Origin: Algoriphagus vanfongensis DSM 17529 | GTDB taxonomy: Bacteria > Bacteroidota > Bacteroidia > Cytophagales > Cyclobacteriaceae | Direction: 5' to 3' | Length of the DNA: 64,000 nt | NCBI RefSeq assembly: GCF_000429465.1 | Contig: NZ_AUBX01000011.1 | Coordinates: 248,001-312,000, forward strand | Shown: piece by piece, positions 42,539 to 53,113 of the stretch | Numbering within the stretch: the first letter of the stretch is position 1 | Layout of the letters: every line of letters begins with the position of its first letter | The notes under the pieces: model-generated | Databases searched by the model: none | The model's input: only the letters and a program-made list of their open reading frames with translations | Told to the model about the DNA's origin: nothing | Made by a program: the position numbers and the translations under genes

Positions 42539-44643
42539 ATATCAAGCGTTCCATAGTGCTGAGAGTAAGGATAGTTTTTATCCTGATTGCGCTTGCGACA
42601 GCAGCGATACCGCTTCGTATTGCCAAAATCCAATTCGAAGAAGGGGATAAATGGCGCGCAAAAGCTGAGACCGTCAATTTCCAGTACCGTGAAGTGCCTG
42701 CTACGCGCGGGAATATCTATGCGGGAGATGGAAGTTTGTTGGCGACCAGCTTGCCTTTCTACCGGGTAGCGATGGATCCGATGATTGCCAAGTCTGAAAA
42801 GTACAATGCGGGGATTGATTCTTTGGCTCGTTTACTTTCCGGTTTTTACAAAGATAAATCTGCTACCGCTTACAAAAGAATGATTACCGATGCTAGACGA
42901 GATAGCAAGCGGTATTTGGTGTTGAATAGAAAGCAGATCGGCTATCAGGACATGCAGCAAATGTCCAACTGGCCCATCTTCAGAGATGGCCGCTTGGGTG
43001 GAGGTGTTCTTTTTGAAAAAGTGGAAAAACGCTATCGTCCGTTCAATTCATTGGCTAGCCGCACTGTAGGCTTTTTGAACGAAAATGAATACGGAGCTGG
43101 AATTGAATACAGTTTCAATGAATATCTCCAGGGGCAAGATGGAAAAGCATTATTTCAAAGATTAGCTGGAGGAAGCTGGAAACCAGTATTTGATGCTGAG
43201 GACGTAAAGCCTGAAGATGGCTATGATGTGGTGACTACGCTAGATGTAAACATCCAAGATGTAGCAGAAACTGCCTTGCTGCACCAATTGGAAAGTAGAG
43301 AGGCTGAATTTGGCTCCGTAATCGTGATGGAGGTGAAAACAGGCCAGATCAAGGCAATCGCCAATTTGCAGCGAAACAAAAGTGGACGTGGCTATGGCGA
43401 AAACTACAATTTCGCGATCGGTGATCAAGGAAATACTGAGCCTGGATCTACTTTCAAGTTACTGTCCATGCTGGCACTTTTGGAAGAAAATAAAATCAGT
43501 CTAGAGCAAAAAATCGAGACGGGTACTGGTTCTCACAAGTTCTATGATAGGACGATGAGAGATGCCAAGCGTGGTGGTTTTGGAACGATCACTATCCGTG
43601 AAGCCTTCGAAAAATCTTCAAATGTGGCCATTTCCAAATTGGTTGATGAGAATTTCGGCTCGAGTCCTTCCAAATTCATGGCCTATGTGGAAAAGGTAGG
43701 TTTGAATGAGCCTTTTGGATTCCAGTTGGCAGGTGAAGGCAAGCCGTATTTCAAAAAGCCCGGGACCAAAGAATGGTATGGGACTTCTTTGCCTTGGATT
43801 TCGATAGGTTATGAGATCAAGCTTAACCCACTGCATACTCTGGCGCTTTACAATGCAGTCGCAAATGATGGCCAGATGATGAAGCCTTATATCGTCAAGG
43901 CGGTGGCAAAAGGAAAAAGTATAGAGCAATCCTATGAGCCAGAGGTGCTTCGAAGAAGTATTGCTTCGGATAAGACAATCAAAAACCTTCAGGAGCTCTT
44001 GGTTGGCGTAGTGGATCAAGGTACGGCAAGAAATATCGCAGATGCAGATTATAAGATAGCAGGAAAAACCGGCACGGCTCAAAAGCTTGTGAATGGACGC
44101 TATACGCAGAAGTACTACACCAGTTTTGCAGGGTATTTTCCTGCGGACAGACCGAAGTATTCGATGATAGTCGTGATCGATAGTCCTAATGGCTATGCTG
44201 CTTACGGAGGAGATGTCTCTGCACCGGTGTTCAAAGAAATAGCTGATAGAATCTACGCTTTGGACATCGAACTGAACCCAACAAGTCAAGGTCAGATCTT
44301 ACGCGCTGAAACAGCCAAATCCCAGCTGCCTTATGTGAAAGCAGGTAAAGCTGAAGAAATCCATCAAATCTTGGAAGAGCTGGGTGTCAAAGCCAACCCT
44401 ACCCAAGCAGAGGAATGGGTGAAAGCATTGGCCAGTGAAGACAAAATCACTTGGAAGGAAAATGACATGGATCCACCCACAGTACCGGATGTGTCTGGTC
44501 TTCCGCTGAGAGATGCATTGTTCATTTTGGAGAACAAAGGAATAAAAGTGAATTACCGTGGAAAGGGTTTGGTCAAAGAACAGTCAATTAATCCTGGGAC
44601 CAAACTTTCTTCCAATACAACTATAAATCTTGTGCTAGGGTGA
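42535..44643 (+). CDS. ftsI: Division-specific transpeptidase FtsI (PBP3) with PASTA domain
   Basis: Septal class B penicillin-binding protein of 702 residues: an N-terminal membrane helix (8-28), a dimerisation domain, a transpeptidase domain with STFK (Ser305), SSN (361-363) and KTG (511-513), and one C-terminal PASTA domain (about 645-702, PTVPDVSGLPLRDALFILEN). The PASTA tail makes it resemble SpoVD-type proteins. The GTG start at 42535 overlaps the ftsL stop, and no ATG fits better. Its stop overlaps the murE ATG by one base. Confidence 0.95.
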   Translation: MNIKRSIVLRVRIVFILIALATAAIPLRIAKIQFEEGDKWRAKAETVNFQYREVPATRGNIYAGDGSLLATSLPFYRVAMDPMIAKSEKYNAGIDSLARLLSGFYKDKSATAYKRMITDARRDSKRYLVLNRKQIGYQDMQQMSNWPIFRDGRLGGGVLFEKVEKRYRPFNSLASRTVGFLNENEYGAGIEYSFNEYLQGQDGKALFQRLAGGSWKPVFDAEDVKPEDGYDVVTTLDVNIQDVAETALLHQLESREAEFGSVIVMEVKTGQIKAIANLQRNKSGRGYGENYNFAIGDQGNTEPGSTFKLLSMLALLEENKISLEQKIETGTGSHKFYDRTMRDAKRGGFGTITIREAFEKSSNVAISKLVDENFGSSPSKFMAYVEKVGLNEPFGFQLAGEGKPYFKKPGTKEWYGTSLPWISIGYEIKLNPLHTLALYNAVANDGQMMKPYIVKAVAKGKSIEQSYEPEVLRRSIASDKTIKNLQELLVGVVDQGTARNIADADYKIAGKTGTAQKLVNGRYTQKYYTSFAGYFPADRPKYSMIVVIDSPNGYAAYGGDVSAPVFKEIADRIYALDIELNPTSQGQILRAETAKSQLPYVKAGKAEEIHQILEELGVKANPTQAEEWVKALASEDKITWKENDMDPPTVPDVSGLPLRDALFILENKGIKVNYRGKGLVKEQSINPGTKLSSNTTINLVLG

Positions 44644-46106
44644 TGAAAGTGCTGAAGGACATATTGTATAAAGTATCCTTGATCTCGACCTCTGGGGATA
44701 TGGAAGTCGATGTGAAAAACATCGTCTTCGATAGCCGCAAAGTAGAGGACGGTTCTGCTTTTGTGGCCATTGCCGGTACGCAGGTAAATGGGCATGACTA
44801 TATAGCTGCTGCTTTAGAAAAAGGCGCGAAGGCGATCATCTGTGAAGATCTCCCAGAAAACTTGACAGAAGGAATCACCTGGGTGCAGGTAGGAGACTCT
44901 GCCAAAGCTTTGGGCATCATGGCTTCCAATTATTATGGAAATCCATCTGATGAAATCCAAGTTGTAGCAATAACAGGTACCAATGGGAAGACAACGACAG
45001 CGACACTTTTGCACCAGTTGTTCATTGCGATGGGCTATAGCACGGGCTTGCTTTCTACGGTAGAGAATAAAATCAATGAGGAGGTAATTCCAGCGACCCA
45101 TACCACTCCTGATGCTGTAAGTGTTCAGGCTTTGCTTCGCAAAATGGTGGATGGAGGATGCACGCATTGCTTTATGGAGGCTAGCTCCCATGCGATAGTG
45201 CAGGAAAGAATTGCGGGGTTGAAGCTTGCTGGAGCCGTTTTCACCAATATTTCTCATGATCATCTAGACTATCACAAGACTTTTGATGAATACATCAAGG
45301 CTAAGAAAAAGCTATTTGATGAGCTACCAAAGGATGCTTTTGCACTAGTGAACTCAGATGACAAAAGAGGAATGGTGATGCTTCAAAACTGCAAAGCCAA
45401 GCAGCAGACTTTCGCCTTAAAGTCACCGGCTGATTTCAAAGCAAAAATCATTTCCAATACGCTGGAAGGATTGGAACTGGATATCAATGGCAAATTGGTT
45501 TGGTTCCGTCTGATCGGTGCATTCAATGCTTATAACCTTTTGGGAGTATTGGGAACAGCCACTCTTTTGGGTGAAGATGAGGAGGAAGTGTTGACGACGC
45601 TTTCCAGCATTCGAGGAGCAAAAGGAAGGTTTGACAGAATCTCCATCGGAGGCATTACCGCTATCGTGGATTATGCACATACTCCTGATGCGCTGGACAA
45701 TGTGTTGAAAACCATCAACGGAGTGAGAACCGGAGGGGAGCAATTGATCACTGTAGTAGGATGCGGTGGAAATAGAGATACAACCAAGCGTCCGATCATG
45801 GCCAAAATGGCTGTGCAGGAAAGCGATAAAGCGATTTTGACTTCGGACAATCCTCGATTTGAGGACCCGGAGGAAATCCTAAAAGATATGCAAGCCGGCG
45901 TCGGGCCGACTGAGCGAAGAAAGACTTTGACTATTGTGGATCGAAAAGAAGCCATACGAACAGCATGTATGCTTTCCCAGCCTGGAGACATCATCCTGAT
46001 CGCTGGCAAGGGCCATGAAGATTATCAAGAAATCAAAGGAGTAAAGCATCATTTCGACGATGCCGAAGTAGTGACTGAGTTTTTAACAGAATTGAACCAA
46101 AGCTAG
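44643..46106 (+). CDS. murE: UDP-MurNAc-L-Ala-D-Glu:meso-diaminopimelate ligase
   Basis: Mur ligase of 487 residues adding the third residue of the peptidoglycan stem peptide. The P-loop [14 protein letters not shown] (about 112-125), the carbamylated-lysine region and the DNPR substrate signature (in [13 protein letters not shown]) are present; DNPR marks the meso-DAP-specific type. ATG 44643 is chosen (TGATG overlap with ftsI); the GTG at 44640 would add one residue. mraY follows after 1 base. Confidence 0.97.
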   Translation: MKVLKDILYKVSLISTSGDMEVDVKNIVFDSRKVEDGSAFVAIAGTQVNGHDYIAAALEKGAKAIICEDLPENLTEGITWVQVGDSAKALGIMASNYYGNPSDEIQVVAITGTNGKTTTATLLHQLFIAMGYSTGLLSTVENKINEEVIPATHTTPDAVSVQALLRKMVDGGCTHCFMEASSHAIVQERIAGLKLAGAVFTNISHDHLDYHKTFDEYIKAKKKLFDELPKDAFALVNSDDKRGMVMLQNCKAKQQTFALKSPADFKAKIISNTLEGLELDINGKLVWFRLIGAFNAYNLLGVLGTATLLGEDEEEVLTTLSSIRGAKGRFDRISIGGITAIVDYAHTPDALDNVLKTINGVRTGGEQLITVVGCGGNRDTTKRPIMAKMAVQESDKAILTSDNPRFEDPEEILKDMQAGVGPTERRKTLTIVDRKEAIRTACMLSQPGDIILIAGKGHEDYQEIKGVKHHFDDAEVVTEFLTELNQS

Positions 46107-46107
46107 A

Positions 46108-47319
46108 ATGTTGTACCCCATTTTTGACTACTTAGACGGAGTGTTGGATATCCCTGGAGCGGGGGTGTTCAAATACATTTCGTTCCGAGCTGGGATGGCC
46201 GCGGTTCTGTCCTTGATCATCACGATCACTTTCGGGCACAAAATCATTGCCTGGATCAGAAACAAGCAGATCGGTGAGACTGTCCGTGATTTGGGTTTGG
46301 AAGGCCAGACTCAAAAGAAAGGCACTCCGACCATGGGTGGTTTGATGATCATTGCTGCGATATTGATTCCGACGCTCCTTTTTGGAGATCTGGACAATAT
46401 TTACATCATCCTGTTGCTAGTGACAACTGTTTGGTTGGGTGGGATCGGCTTTTTGGATGATTACATCAAGGTTTTCAGAAAAAACAAAGAAGGCCTAGCT
46501 GGTCGATTTAAAATCATTGGTCAGATCGGTATCGGTGTGATCGTAGGGGCGACTCTTTATTTCCATGAGGATGTGGTGATTCGTGAGTTTCAAAATCCTG
46601 TTTCTATCGAAGAAGGCGTCATCGAAACTCCAGCATACCAGGATGTGAAAGTTGCCAAGACGACCATTCCTTTTGTCAAAAACAATGAGCTGAACTATGA
46701 GACCATCTTGGGTTTCATGGGAGAAGCCATGACTCCAGTGCTGTACATTTTTGTGGTGATTTTTATTATCACTGCAGTTTCGAATGGAGCCAATATCACC
46801 GATGGAATCGATGGTTTGGCCGCCGGAACCTCAGCCATTATTGGGTTGACGATAGCGATCTTCGCTTATCTCAGCGGTAATGCGATTTTCTCCCAATATC
46901 TGAACATCATGTATATCCCTGGCTCTGGAGAGCTGGTGATTTTCGCATCCGCTTTCATAGGCGCTTGTATCGGTTTCTTGTGGTACAATGCCTATCCAGC
47001 CCAAGTTTTCATGGGGGATACCGGATCATTGATGCTTGGAGGAGTGATTGCCGTTTTGGCTTTGACGCTTCGCAAAGAGCTATTGATTCCAATCATGTGT
47101 GGGATTTTCGTGATCGAAAATCTAAGCGTGGTGCTGCAGGTCAGCTATTTCAAATACACGAAGAAAAAATATGGAGAGGGCAGAAGGATTTTCTTGATGT
47201 CCCCACTCCATCATCATTATCAAAAGAAGAATATTCCTGAGGCTAAAATCGTCACTCGTTTTTGGATCGTGGGAATTCTATTGGCAGTCATCACCCTAGC
47301 AACCCTGAAGTTGAGATAA
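46108..47319 (+). CDS. mraY: Phospho-N-acetylmuramoyl-pentapeptide transferase
   Basis: Ten-helix membrane enzyme of 403 residues that makes lipid I. Family motifs: [14 protein letters not shown] (about 70-83), [25 protein letters not shown] (about 227-242) and [12 protein letters not shown]. It is longer than the E. coli enzyme (360 residues) because of an insertion at about 155-205 that is common in Bacteroidota. It follows murE by 1 base and precedes murD by 1 base. Confidence 0.97.
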   Translation: MLYPIFDYLDGVLDIPGAGVFKYISFRAGMAAVLSLIITITFGHKIIAWIRNKQIGETVRDLGLEGQTQKKGTPTMGGLMIIAAILIPTLLFGDLDNIYIILLLVTTVWLGGIGFLDDYIKVFRKNKEGLAGRFKIIGQIGIGVIVGATLYFHEDVVIREFQNPVSIEEGVIETPAYQDVKVAKTTIPFVKNNELNYETILGFMGEAMTPVLYIFVVIFIITAVSNGANITDGIDGLAAGTSAIIGLTIAIFAYLSGNAIFSQYLNIMYIPGSGELVIFASAFIGACIGFLWYNAYPAQVFMGDTGSLMLGGVIAVLALTLRKELLIPIMCGIFVIENLSVVLQVSYFKYTKKKYGEGRRIFLMSPLHHHYQKKNIPEAKIVTRFWIVGILLAVITLATLKLR

Positions 47320-47320
47320 A

Positions 47321-48673
47321 ATGAAGCGCGTAGCCATCATAGGAGCTGGAGAAAGTGGATTGGGAGCAGCATTGCTCGCAAAGAAGGAAGGCTATGCAGT
47401 TTTTGTAACAGATGCTGGGATGATTTCAGAGGCTAGAAAGAGCCGTCTGGAGTCTGAAGGAATTGAATTTGAAGAAGGGAAGCATTCGGAAGAAAAGATC
47501 CTTGAGGCTGATTTTATCATCAAAAGCCCTGGGATTCCGGAAAAAGCTCCTTTGATCCAAGCGGCTATCCAAAAGGGAATCAACATCATTGATGAATTGG
47601 AGTTTGCGGCTCAGTTTGCTCAGGGAAAAGTGATCGCCATCACTGGAACCAACGGAAAAACCACTACCACCTTGCTGACTTATCACTTGATGAAGGAAGC
47701 AGGTTTGGATGTGGGCCTAGCAGGCAATGTCGGTCAAAGTTGGGCTGGACAGTTAGTCGAGCAAGATCATCTCTGGTGGGTGTTGGAGTGTAGCAGTTTT
47801 CAGATTGATGGCATGAAGGAGTTTCATCCGACTATCGGTATGCTGACCAATGTGACACCGGATCACTTGGACCGCTATGACTACAAGGTTGAAAATTACT
47901 TGGACTCCAAGATGAGGCTGTTCCAAAACCAGACGGAAAAGGACTTTGCTATATATCATCTGGAAGACAAGCTTAGTCTTCAAGGTTTTCAAACTAAAAA
48001 CCCCCAGTCCAAAAAACTAGGGATATCTCTATCTGGAAAACCATTTCCTGGAGCATATCAAGAAGGCGATTCTCTTCAAGTCTCTTTGGAAGACAAGTCC
48101 TTTACTATCCCAGTGGAAGCACTTCCGATCCATGGGGAGCATAATGTACTCAATGCTCTTTTTGCCATTACTACTGCGGGATTGGCGGGGGTCCGAGAAG
48201 ATCAGCTGGTGGAGGGTTTGAAGACTTTCAAAAATGCCCCTCATCGAATGGAGCCAGTAGGCGAAATCAATGGGGTTAATTTCATCAATGATAGCAAAGG
48301 AACCAATGTAGAGGCGACTTATTACGCATTGGGGAGCTTTCAGAGTCCTTTGATATGGATCGCTGGAGGAGTAGACAAGGGCAATGATTATTCAGTCCTT
48401 TTGCCTCAGGTCAATGGAAAAGTAAAGGCCTTGATCTGTCTGGGTAAAGAAAATGAGAAGTTGAAAAAAGCTTTTTCTGGCTCTATTCCGGAGATCAGAG
48501 AGACACAGAATATCGCAGAGGCTGTTCGCTGGGGTTTGGATCTGGGTCTGGAAGGAGATACGGTTTTGCTTTCGCCGGCCTGTGCAAGTTTCGACTTGTT
48601 CAAAAACTATGAGGACCGTGGAAATCAATTTAGATCCGCAGTTCAGGAATTAAAATTAGAAGTAAACGCATGA
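47321..48673 (+). CDS. murD: UDP-MurNAc-L-alanine:D-glutamate ligase
   Basis: Mur ligase of 450 residues adding D-glutamate. The N-terminal nucleotide-like domain (RVAIIGAGESGLGAALLAKK), P-loop [18 protein letters not shown] (about 105-122), and the C-terminal NDSKGTNVEATYYAL are clear. The stop overlaps the ftsW start by 4 bases. Confidence 0.97.
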   Translation: MKRVAIIGAGESGLGAALLAKKEGYAVFVTDAGMISEARKSRLESEGIEFEEGKHSEEKILEADFIIKSPGIPEKAPLIQAAIQKGINIIDELEFAAQFAQGKVIAITGTNGKTTTTLLTYHLMKEAGLDVGLAGNVGQSWAGQLVEQDHLWWVLECSSFQIDGMKEFHPTIGMLTNVTPDHLDRYDYKVENYLDSKMRLFQNQTEKDFAIYHLEDKLSLQGFQTKNPQSKKLGISLSGKPFPGAYQEGDSLQVSLEDKSFTIPVEALPIHGEHNVLNALFAITTAGLAGVREDQLVEGLKTFKNAPHRMEPVGEINGVNFINDSKGTNVEATYYALGSFQSPLIWIAGGVDKGNDYSVLLPQVNGKVKALICLGKENEKLKKAFSGSIPEIRETQNIAEAVRWGLDLGLEGDTVLLSPACASFDLFKNYEDRGNQFRSAVQELKLEVNA

Positions 48674-49839
48674 GTCAGTTCAAAACATGGATCGATGAGC
48701 ATTTCAAGGGTGACCCGATTATTTGGGGCATCGTGATCTTGCTTTCTCTTTTCAGTATCCTGGTGGTGTATTCCGCGACCGGCTCATTGGCCTATAAATA
48801 TGCCGGAGGAAATACGGAGCTCTACTTGATCCGTCATGCTTCCTTGGTATTTGTGTCACTATTCGTGATGTGGCTGGCACATAAAGTTCCATATAAAAAC
48901 TATGCGCTCTACGCCCGTTTGGCGATGTATATCAGCATGCCTTTGTTGTTGGTGACTTACCTGTTTGGCTCCAATATCAATGAAGCGAATCGTTGGTTGA
49001 CCATCCCTGTGATCAATCAGGCATTTCAGCCATCTGATTTGGCCAAGCTTGCCTTGATCGCAGCATTGGCAGCCATGCTTGCTAGACGACAAAACAACAT
49101 CAAAGATTTTAAGAGCACCTTTTTGCCGATCATTATCGCCATTGGAATTATCAGCTTATTGATTGCATTGGCCAATATGTCTACGGCTATCCTTCTGCTT
49201 TCTACTTGCCTGTTGATCATGTTTATCGGTCGAGTGCCGATGAAATATCTGGTGATCGTGGTGATGGTAGGTGTTTTGGGACTGACCTCTGCTGTATTCT
49301 TGGGACAACGAGGTGGGACCTTTAGATCCAGAATCGAATCCTTTATGGATAAAGATGAAATCCCTTTCCAAGCGGAGCAATCTTATATCGCCATAGCCAC
49401 GGGAGGAGTGACAGGCAAAGGTCCGGGGAATTCTGAACAAAGAAACTCATTGCCTCACCCGTATTCTGATTTCATCTATGCGATCATCATTGAGGAATAT
49501 GGCATGGTGGGAGGAGTCACAGTGTTGTTTCTCTATTTGGCACTGCTTTATAGAGGGATGAGGATTGTCGCCAACTCCAATAAAGCATTCGGGGGCCTGC
49601 TATCCGCAGGACTCAGCTTTGCCTTGGTGATACAGGCCTTAGTCAATATGTCTGTTGCCGTTGGCTTGGGACCGATCACGGGCTTACCTCTTCCATTGCT
49701 AAGCATGGGAGGAACTTCTTTGGTTTTCACTGGAATCTCATTGGGGATTATTCTCAGTGTAAGTCGTGGAGATCATCAGGACGAAATTCAAACAGGTTCG
49801 GCTATGAACCGACCTAAACTTAAACCAGCAGTATCATAG
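48670..49839 (+). CDS. ftsW: Septal peptidoglycan polymerase FtsW
   Basis: SEDS family glycosyltransferase of 389 residues, partner of FtsI. About ten helices, with SEDS marks such as NRWLTIPVINQAFQPSDLAKLALI (quoted in part), FIYAIIIEEYGMVGG and the late LPLLSMGGTSLVF. Its TAG stop at 49837-49839 overlaps an ATA codon that may be the murG start. Confidence 0.96.
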   Translation: MSQFKTWIDEHFKGDPIIWGIVILLSLFSILVVYSATGSLAYKYAGGNTELYLIRHASLVFVSLFVMWLAHKVPYKNYALYARLAMYISMPLLLVTYLFGSNINEANRWLTIPVINQAFQPSDLAKLALIAALAAMLARRQNNIKDFKSTFLPIIIAIGIISLLIALANMSTAILLLSTCLLIMFIGRVPMKYLVIVVMVGVLGLTSAVFLGQRGGTFRSRIESFMDKDEIPFQAEQSYIAIATGGVTGKGPGNSEQRNSLPHPYSDFIYAIIIEEYGMVGGVTVLFLYLALLYRGMRIVANSNKAFGGLLSAGLSFALVIQALVNMSVAVGLGPITGLPLPLLSMGGTSLVFTGISLGIILSVSRGDHQDEIQTGSAMNRPKLKPAVS

Positions 49840-50945
49840 TACAGCAGGCTACATATCGCATTTTAATCAGTGGTGGTGGTACCGGCGGGCATATCTATCC
49901 GGCGATTGCCATAGCCAATACCTGGATGGAAAAGCATCCGGATAGCGAGGTGCTATTTGTAGGGGCTTTGGGCAAAATGGAGATGCAAAAAGTGCCGGAG
50001 GCTGGCTACAAAATAGTTGGCTTGCCTGTCGCAGGACTTCAGAGAAAATTGACTTGGTCCAATTTGGCATTTCCTTTCAAACTGATGAAAAGCTTGTCTC
50101 AAGCTTCTGAGATCGTCAAGGATTTCAAACCTGATGTCGTGATCGGAGTAGGGGGCTATGCAAGCGGGCCAGTGCTTTATGCAGCTCAGGGAAAAAAGAT
50201 TCCAACTCTCGTGCAGGAGCAAAATTCCTATGCGGGATTGACTAATAAAATTTTGGCTAAACGGGCCAAGAAAATATGTGTTGCCTATCCGGATATGCAT
50301 CAATTCTTCCCTGAGCATAGAATTGCCTACACCGGAAATCCAGTGAGAAAGGACATTCTTCAGCTGGCTGGAAAAAGAGAAAAGGCCGTCGAGCACTTTG
50401 GACTGGATCCAGAGCGTAAGACAGTTTTGGTTTTGGGTGGCTCATTGGGAGCGAGAACGCTCAATCAAGGCGTCTTGAAAGATATGAAGGCTTTTGATCG
50501 GGATGGGTATCAGGTGCTTTGGCAGTCAGGGAAGTTCTACTTCAAAGATATGCTGGAAGCAACCCAAAAGGCTCAGTTAAAGCATATTCACTTGCGAGAG
50601 TTTATCAAGGAAATGGATTTGGCTTATGCAGCAGCTGATCTTATCATTTCCAGAGCCGGAGCCTTGTCAGTGTCCGAACTTTCCTTGGTCGGAAAGCCGG
50701 TGATTTTCATTCCCTCGCCAAATGTGGCCGAAGATCATCAGACCAAAAATGCCATGGCTTATGTCGCTCACGAGGCTGCTGTCCTGTTGAGAGATCAGGA
50801 AGCTGTAGGGAGATTGAAAGAAAAAACAGATGAGGTGTTTGACAATCCTGAAAAGATGGAAAGCCTCGGAAAAAATATAAAAGAATTGGCGAAGCCCCTG
50901 GCGGCCGAAGCCATAGTGAATGAAATAGAGCAACTGATTGCATGA
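49836..50945 (+). CDS. murG: UDP-GlcNAc:lipid I GlcNAc transferase, non-standard start codon
   Basis: GT28 enzyme that makes lipid II on the inner face of the membrane. From 49836 the protein is 369 residues, normal for MurG, and begins xVQQATYRILISGGGTGGHI with the essential glycine-rich loop. The first ATG in frame (49926) lies after that loop and would give a non-functional 339-residue protein. Upstream of the loop the frame has no ATG, GTG or TTG back to the stop at 49821. The ATA at 49836 overlaps the ftsW TAG exactly as ATGA overlaps occur elsewhere in the operon, so it is the preferred start. Other parts (GVGGYASGPVLYAAQ, SRAGALSVSEL, EDHQTKNA) are intact. The murC ATG overlaps its stop. 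Confidence 0.85.
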   Translation: MVQQATYRILISGGGTGGHIYPAIAIANTWMEKHPDSEVLFVGALGKMEMQKVPEAGYKIVGLPVAGLQRKLTWSNLAFPFKLMKSLSQASEIVKDFKPDVVIGVGGYASGPVLYAAQGKKIPTLVQEQNSYAGLTNKILAKRAKKICVAYPDMHQFFPEHRIAYTGNPVRKDILQLAGKREKAVEHFGLDPERKTVLVLGGSLGARTLNQGVLKDMKAFDRDGYQVLWQSGKFYFKDMLEATQKAQLKHIHLREFIKEMDLAYAAADLIISRAGALSVSELSLVGKPVIFIPSPNVAEDHQTKNAMAYVAHEAAVLLRDQEAVGRLKEKTDEVFDNPEKMESLGKNIKELAKPLAAEAIVNEIEQLIA

Positions 50946-52348
50946 GTTTCAAAGGGATAAATAGCGTGTATTTCCTCGGAATCGGCGGCATAGGCATGAG
51001 TGCCTTGGCCCGATGGTTTCACCATGAGGGATATGCAGTGGCTGGATATGATAAGACCCCATCTCCACTGACTGATGAGCTTTCTCAAGAAGGGATTGAA
51101 ATCAGCTTTGAAGATAATTTGGAGTCGGTTTCCCCCATTTACAAGGAGGACTTATCCAAAGTCTTGATTGTATGGACACCTGCCATTCCCAAAACCTCTG
51201 TGTTGCTCAACTTTTTCGAGTCAAACGGATTCGAAATGAAAAAGAGATCTGAAGTACTGGGTGTTTTGACATCCTCACACCATAGCATCGCTGTGGCTGG
51301 GACACATGGCAAGACTACCACTTCTTCCATGATCGCTCATTTATTTAAATCGGCAGGAAAGCCTGTTGCTGCTTTCTTGGGTGGCATCACGCAAAACTAT
51401 CAAAGCAATCTGATCCTCAATACTCAAAAGGGAGAACCTGTAGTGGTCGTGGAGGCGGATGAATTTGATCGGTCATTCCTTCGACTTCACCCCAATGAGG
51501 CGGTGGTCACCAGTGCTGATCCCGATCACTTGGACATCTATGGAACAGAAGATTCCATTTTGGAAGGTTTCCGGGAGTTCATCGGTCTATTGGGTAAAAA
51601 AGGCAAACTCTACATCCAGACAAATGCCGCTTATAGGCTAGGAGAAAAGGCTTTGCCAATGGATAAGACCAGATTCTATGGATTGCGATCCGAAGGAATC
51701 AAAGCGGAGAATATTCAAGCTCGTCCAGGTTCTTTCCAGTTTGACTATGTGGACGGAGATAAGGAAATCAAAGGATTGGAATTGTTTATTCCCGGTTTTC
51801 ACAATGTCGAAAATGCGCTTGCTGCCATTGCGGTTTGCTTGGATCATCGATTTACTGAAAATGAAATCCGTGCAGGAGTCAAGTCCTTCAAAGGAGTGAA
51901 AAGAAGATTTGAAATACATGTCAATGAAGGTGATTTGGTATTCATCGACGACTACGCACATCATCCGGAAGAAATCCGGGCATGTCTGAGCTCTGTCATA
52001 GCGATGTTTCCAGGCCGAAAATTGACGGTAGTGTTCCAGCCGCATTTATATACTCGGACACGGGATTTTGCCGCAGGATTTTCCGAAAGTTTGTCCCTTG
52101 CTGATGAGGTGGTTTTACTGGATATCTATCCAGCTCGGGAGCTTCCTATTGAGGGAGTGAGCTCGGCTATGCTTTTGGAGGATATTGGTTCGGGCTCTAA
52201 GCAGGTGGTTTCTAAAGATCGCCTGATGGATTATCTGGAGCAAAATCAGCCGGAGGTATTGGTGACCTTGGGTGCTGGAGATATAGATCGATTTGTGCCG
52301 GGTATTGCCAAATGGACTCGTTCACGCTTAAACCCAACGGAAGCATGA
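50942..52348 (+). CDS. murC: UDP-N-acetylmuramate:L-alanine ligase
   Basis: Mur ligase of 468 residues adding the first stem residue. The N-terminal VYFLGIGGIGMSALARW (residues 9-25), P-loop VAGTHGKTTTSSMIAHLF (about 118-135), EADEFDRSFL and DDYAHHPEEI motifs are all present. It overlaps murG and ftsQ by 4 bases each. Confidence 0.97.
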   Translation: MSFKGINSVYFLGIGGIGMSALARWFHHEGYAVAGYDKTPSPLTDELSQEGIEISFEDNLESVSPIYKEDLSKVLIVWTPAIPKTSVLLNFFESNGFEMKKRSEVLGVLTSSHHSIAVAGTHGKTTTSSMIAHLFKSAGKPVAAFLGGITQNYQSNLILNTQKGEPVVVVEADEFDRSFLRLHPNEAVVTSADPDHLDIYGTEDSILEGFREFIGLLGKKGKLYIQTNAAYRLGEKALPMDKTRFYGLRSEGIKAENIQARPGSFQFDYVDGDKEIKGLELFIPGFHNVENALAAIAVCLDHRFTENEIRAGVKSFKGVKRRFEIHVNEGDLVFIDDYAHHPEEIRACLSSVIAMFPGRKLTVVFQPHLYTRTRDFAAGFSESLSLADEVVLLDIYPARELPIEGVSSAMLLEDIGSGSKQVVSKDRLMDYLEQNQPEVLVTLGAGDIDRFVPGIAKWTRSRLNPTEA

Positions 52349-53103
52349 AGCAGGTGAACTGGAAAAAGACCTTGGCTTTTGTCGTGCTTTCCTTGGTGCT
52401 GGTAGGCTTTATCGGCTTTGTAGAAAAGCAGAAATCCTACAAGACTTACCAAGGGATGGAAGTGGCCATCAATGGTGTGTCTGGAGTCTACTTTGTCGAA
52501 GACCAAGAGATCGAGCAAATACTCAAAGCTGCTTTTCCTAATCTAAAGGCCGGATTGGTTTTGGAGGAAGTGCCTTTGAAAGAGATCGAAAATAGAATAG
52601 CGGGACATCCATTTGTCAAGTCTGTAGAGGCGACCATAGGGCAAAAGGGAATCCTGAACTTGACAATATCCCAGCATCAGCCGATCGCCAGAATAGCTAG
52701 GCCGATGGCTGCCGATGGATACATCACCACGGAAGGCAAGGTGATCCCTACGTCCCAGTCTTATACCAGCAGGGTGTTGATTTTGGAGGGGAGACAGGCG
52801 GAGAAACTGATGGAGAAAGGGGATGTCATGATGGAGATGCCCGAATTAATGAATCTGATCCAATACATCACCGAAGATGAGTTTTGGAATGCTCAGATTA
52901 CAGAATTAGAAGTGAACTCACCAAATGATATCAACATGTATCAGCAGGTGGGAAATCAAATTATAGAATTTGGAAATGCGATGGACTTGGAAGACAAGTT
53001 TGAGCGGATCCAGATCTTTTATAAAGAAATATTACCCCGCAAAGGATGGGATGCCTACAGCAGGGTGAGTGTGAAATTTAAGGATCAGATTGTTTGTGAA
53101 TAA
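52345..53103 (+). CDS. ftsQ: FtsQ-like division protein
   Basis: Bitopic divisome protein of 252 residues: short cytoplasmic tail, membrane helix (ALVVLSLV-like, TLAFVVLSLVLVGFIGFVE at about 8-26), a POTRA domain (GVYFVEDQEIEQILKAAFP to NLTISQHQPIARI) and an FtsQ domain. ATG 52345 is preferred over ATG 52312 because it gives the ATGA overlap with murC used elsewhere in this operon. It is diverged, as usual for Bacteroidota, and is identified by topology and place. Confidence 0.88.
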   Translation: MKQVNWKKTLAFVVLSLVLVGFIGFVEKQKSYKTYQGMEVAINGVSGVYFVEDQEIEQILKAAFPNLKAGLVLEEVPLKEIENRIAGHPFVKSVEATIGQKGILNLTISQHQPIARIARPMAADGYITTEGKVIPTSQSYTSRVLILEGRQAEKLMEKGDVMMEMPELMNLIQYITEDEFWNAQITELEVNSPNDINMYQQVGNQIIEFGNAMDLEDKFERIQIFYKEILPRKGWDAYSRVSVKFKDQIVCE

Positions 53104-53113
53104 TAGCTTGGAT

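Noticed and set aside
49926..50945. murG starting at ATG 49926
   Set aside because: It would remove the glycine-rich loop that the frame clearly encodes upstream.
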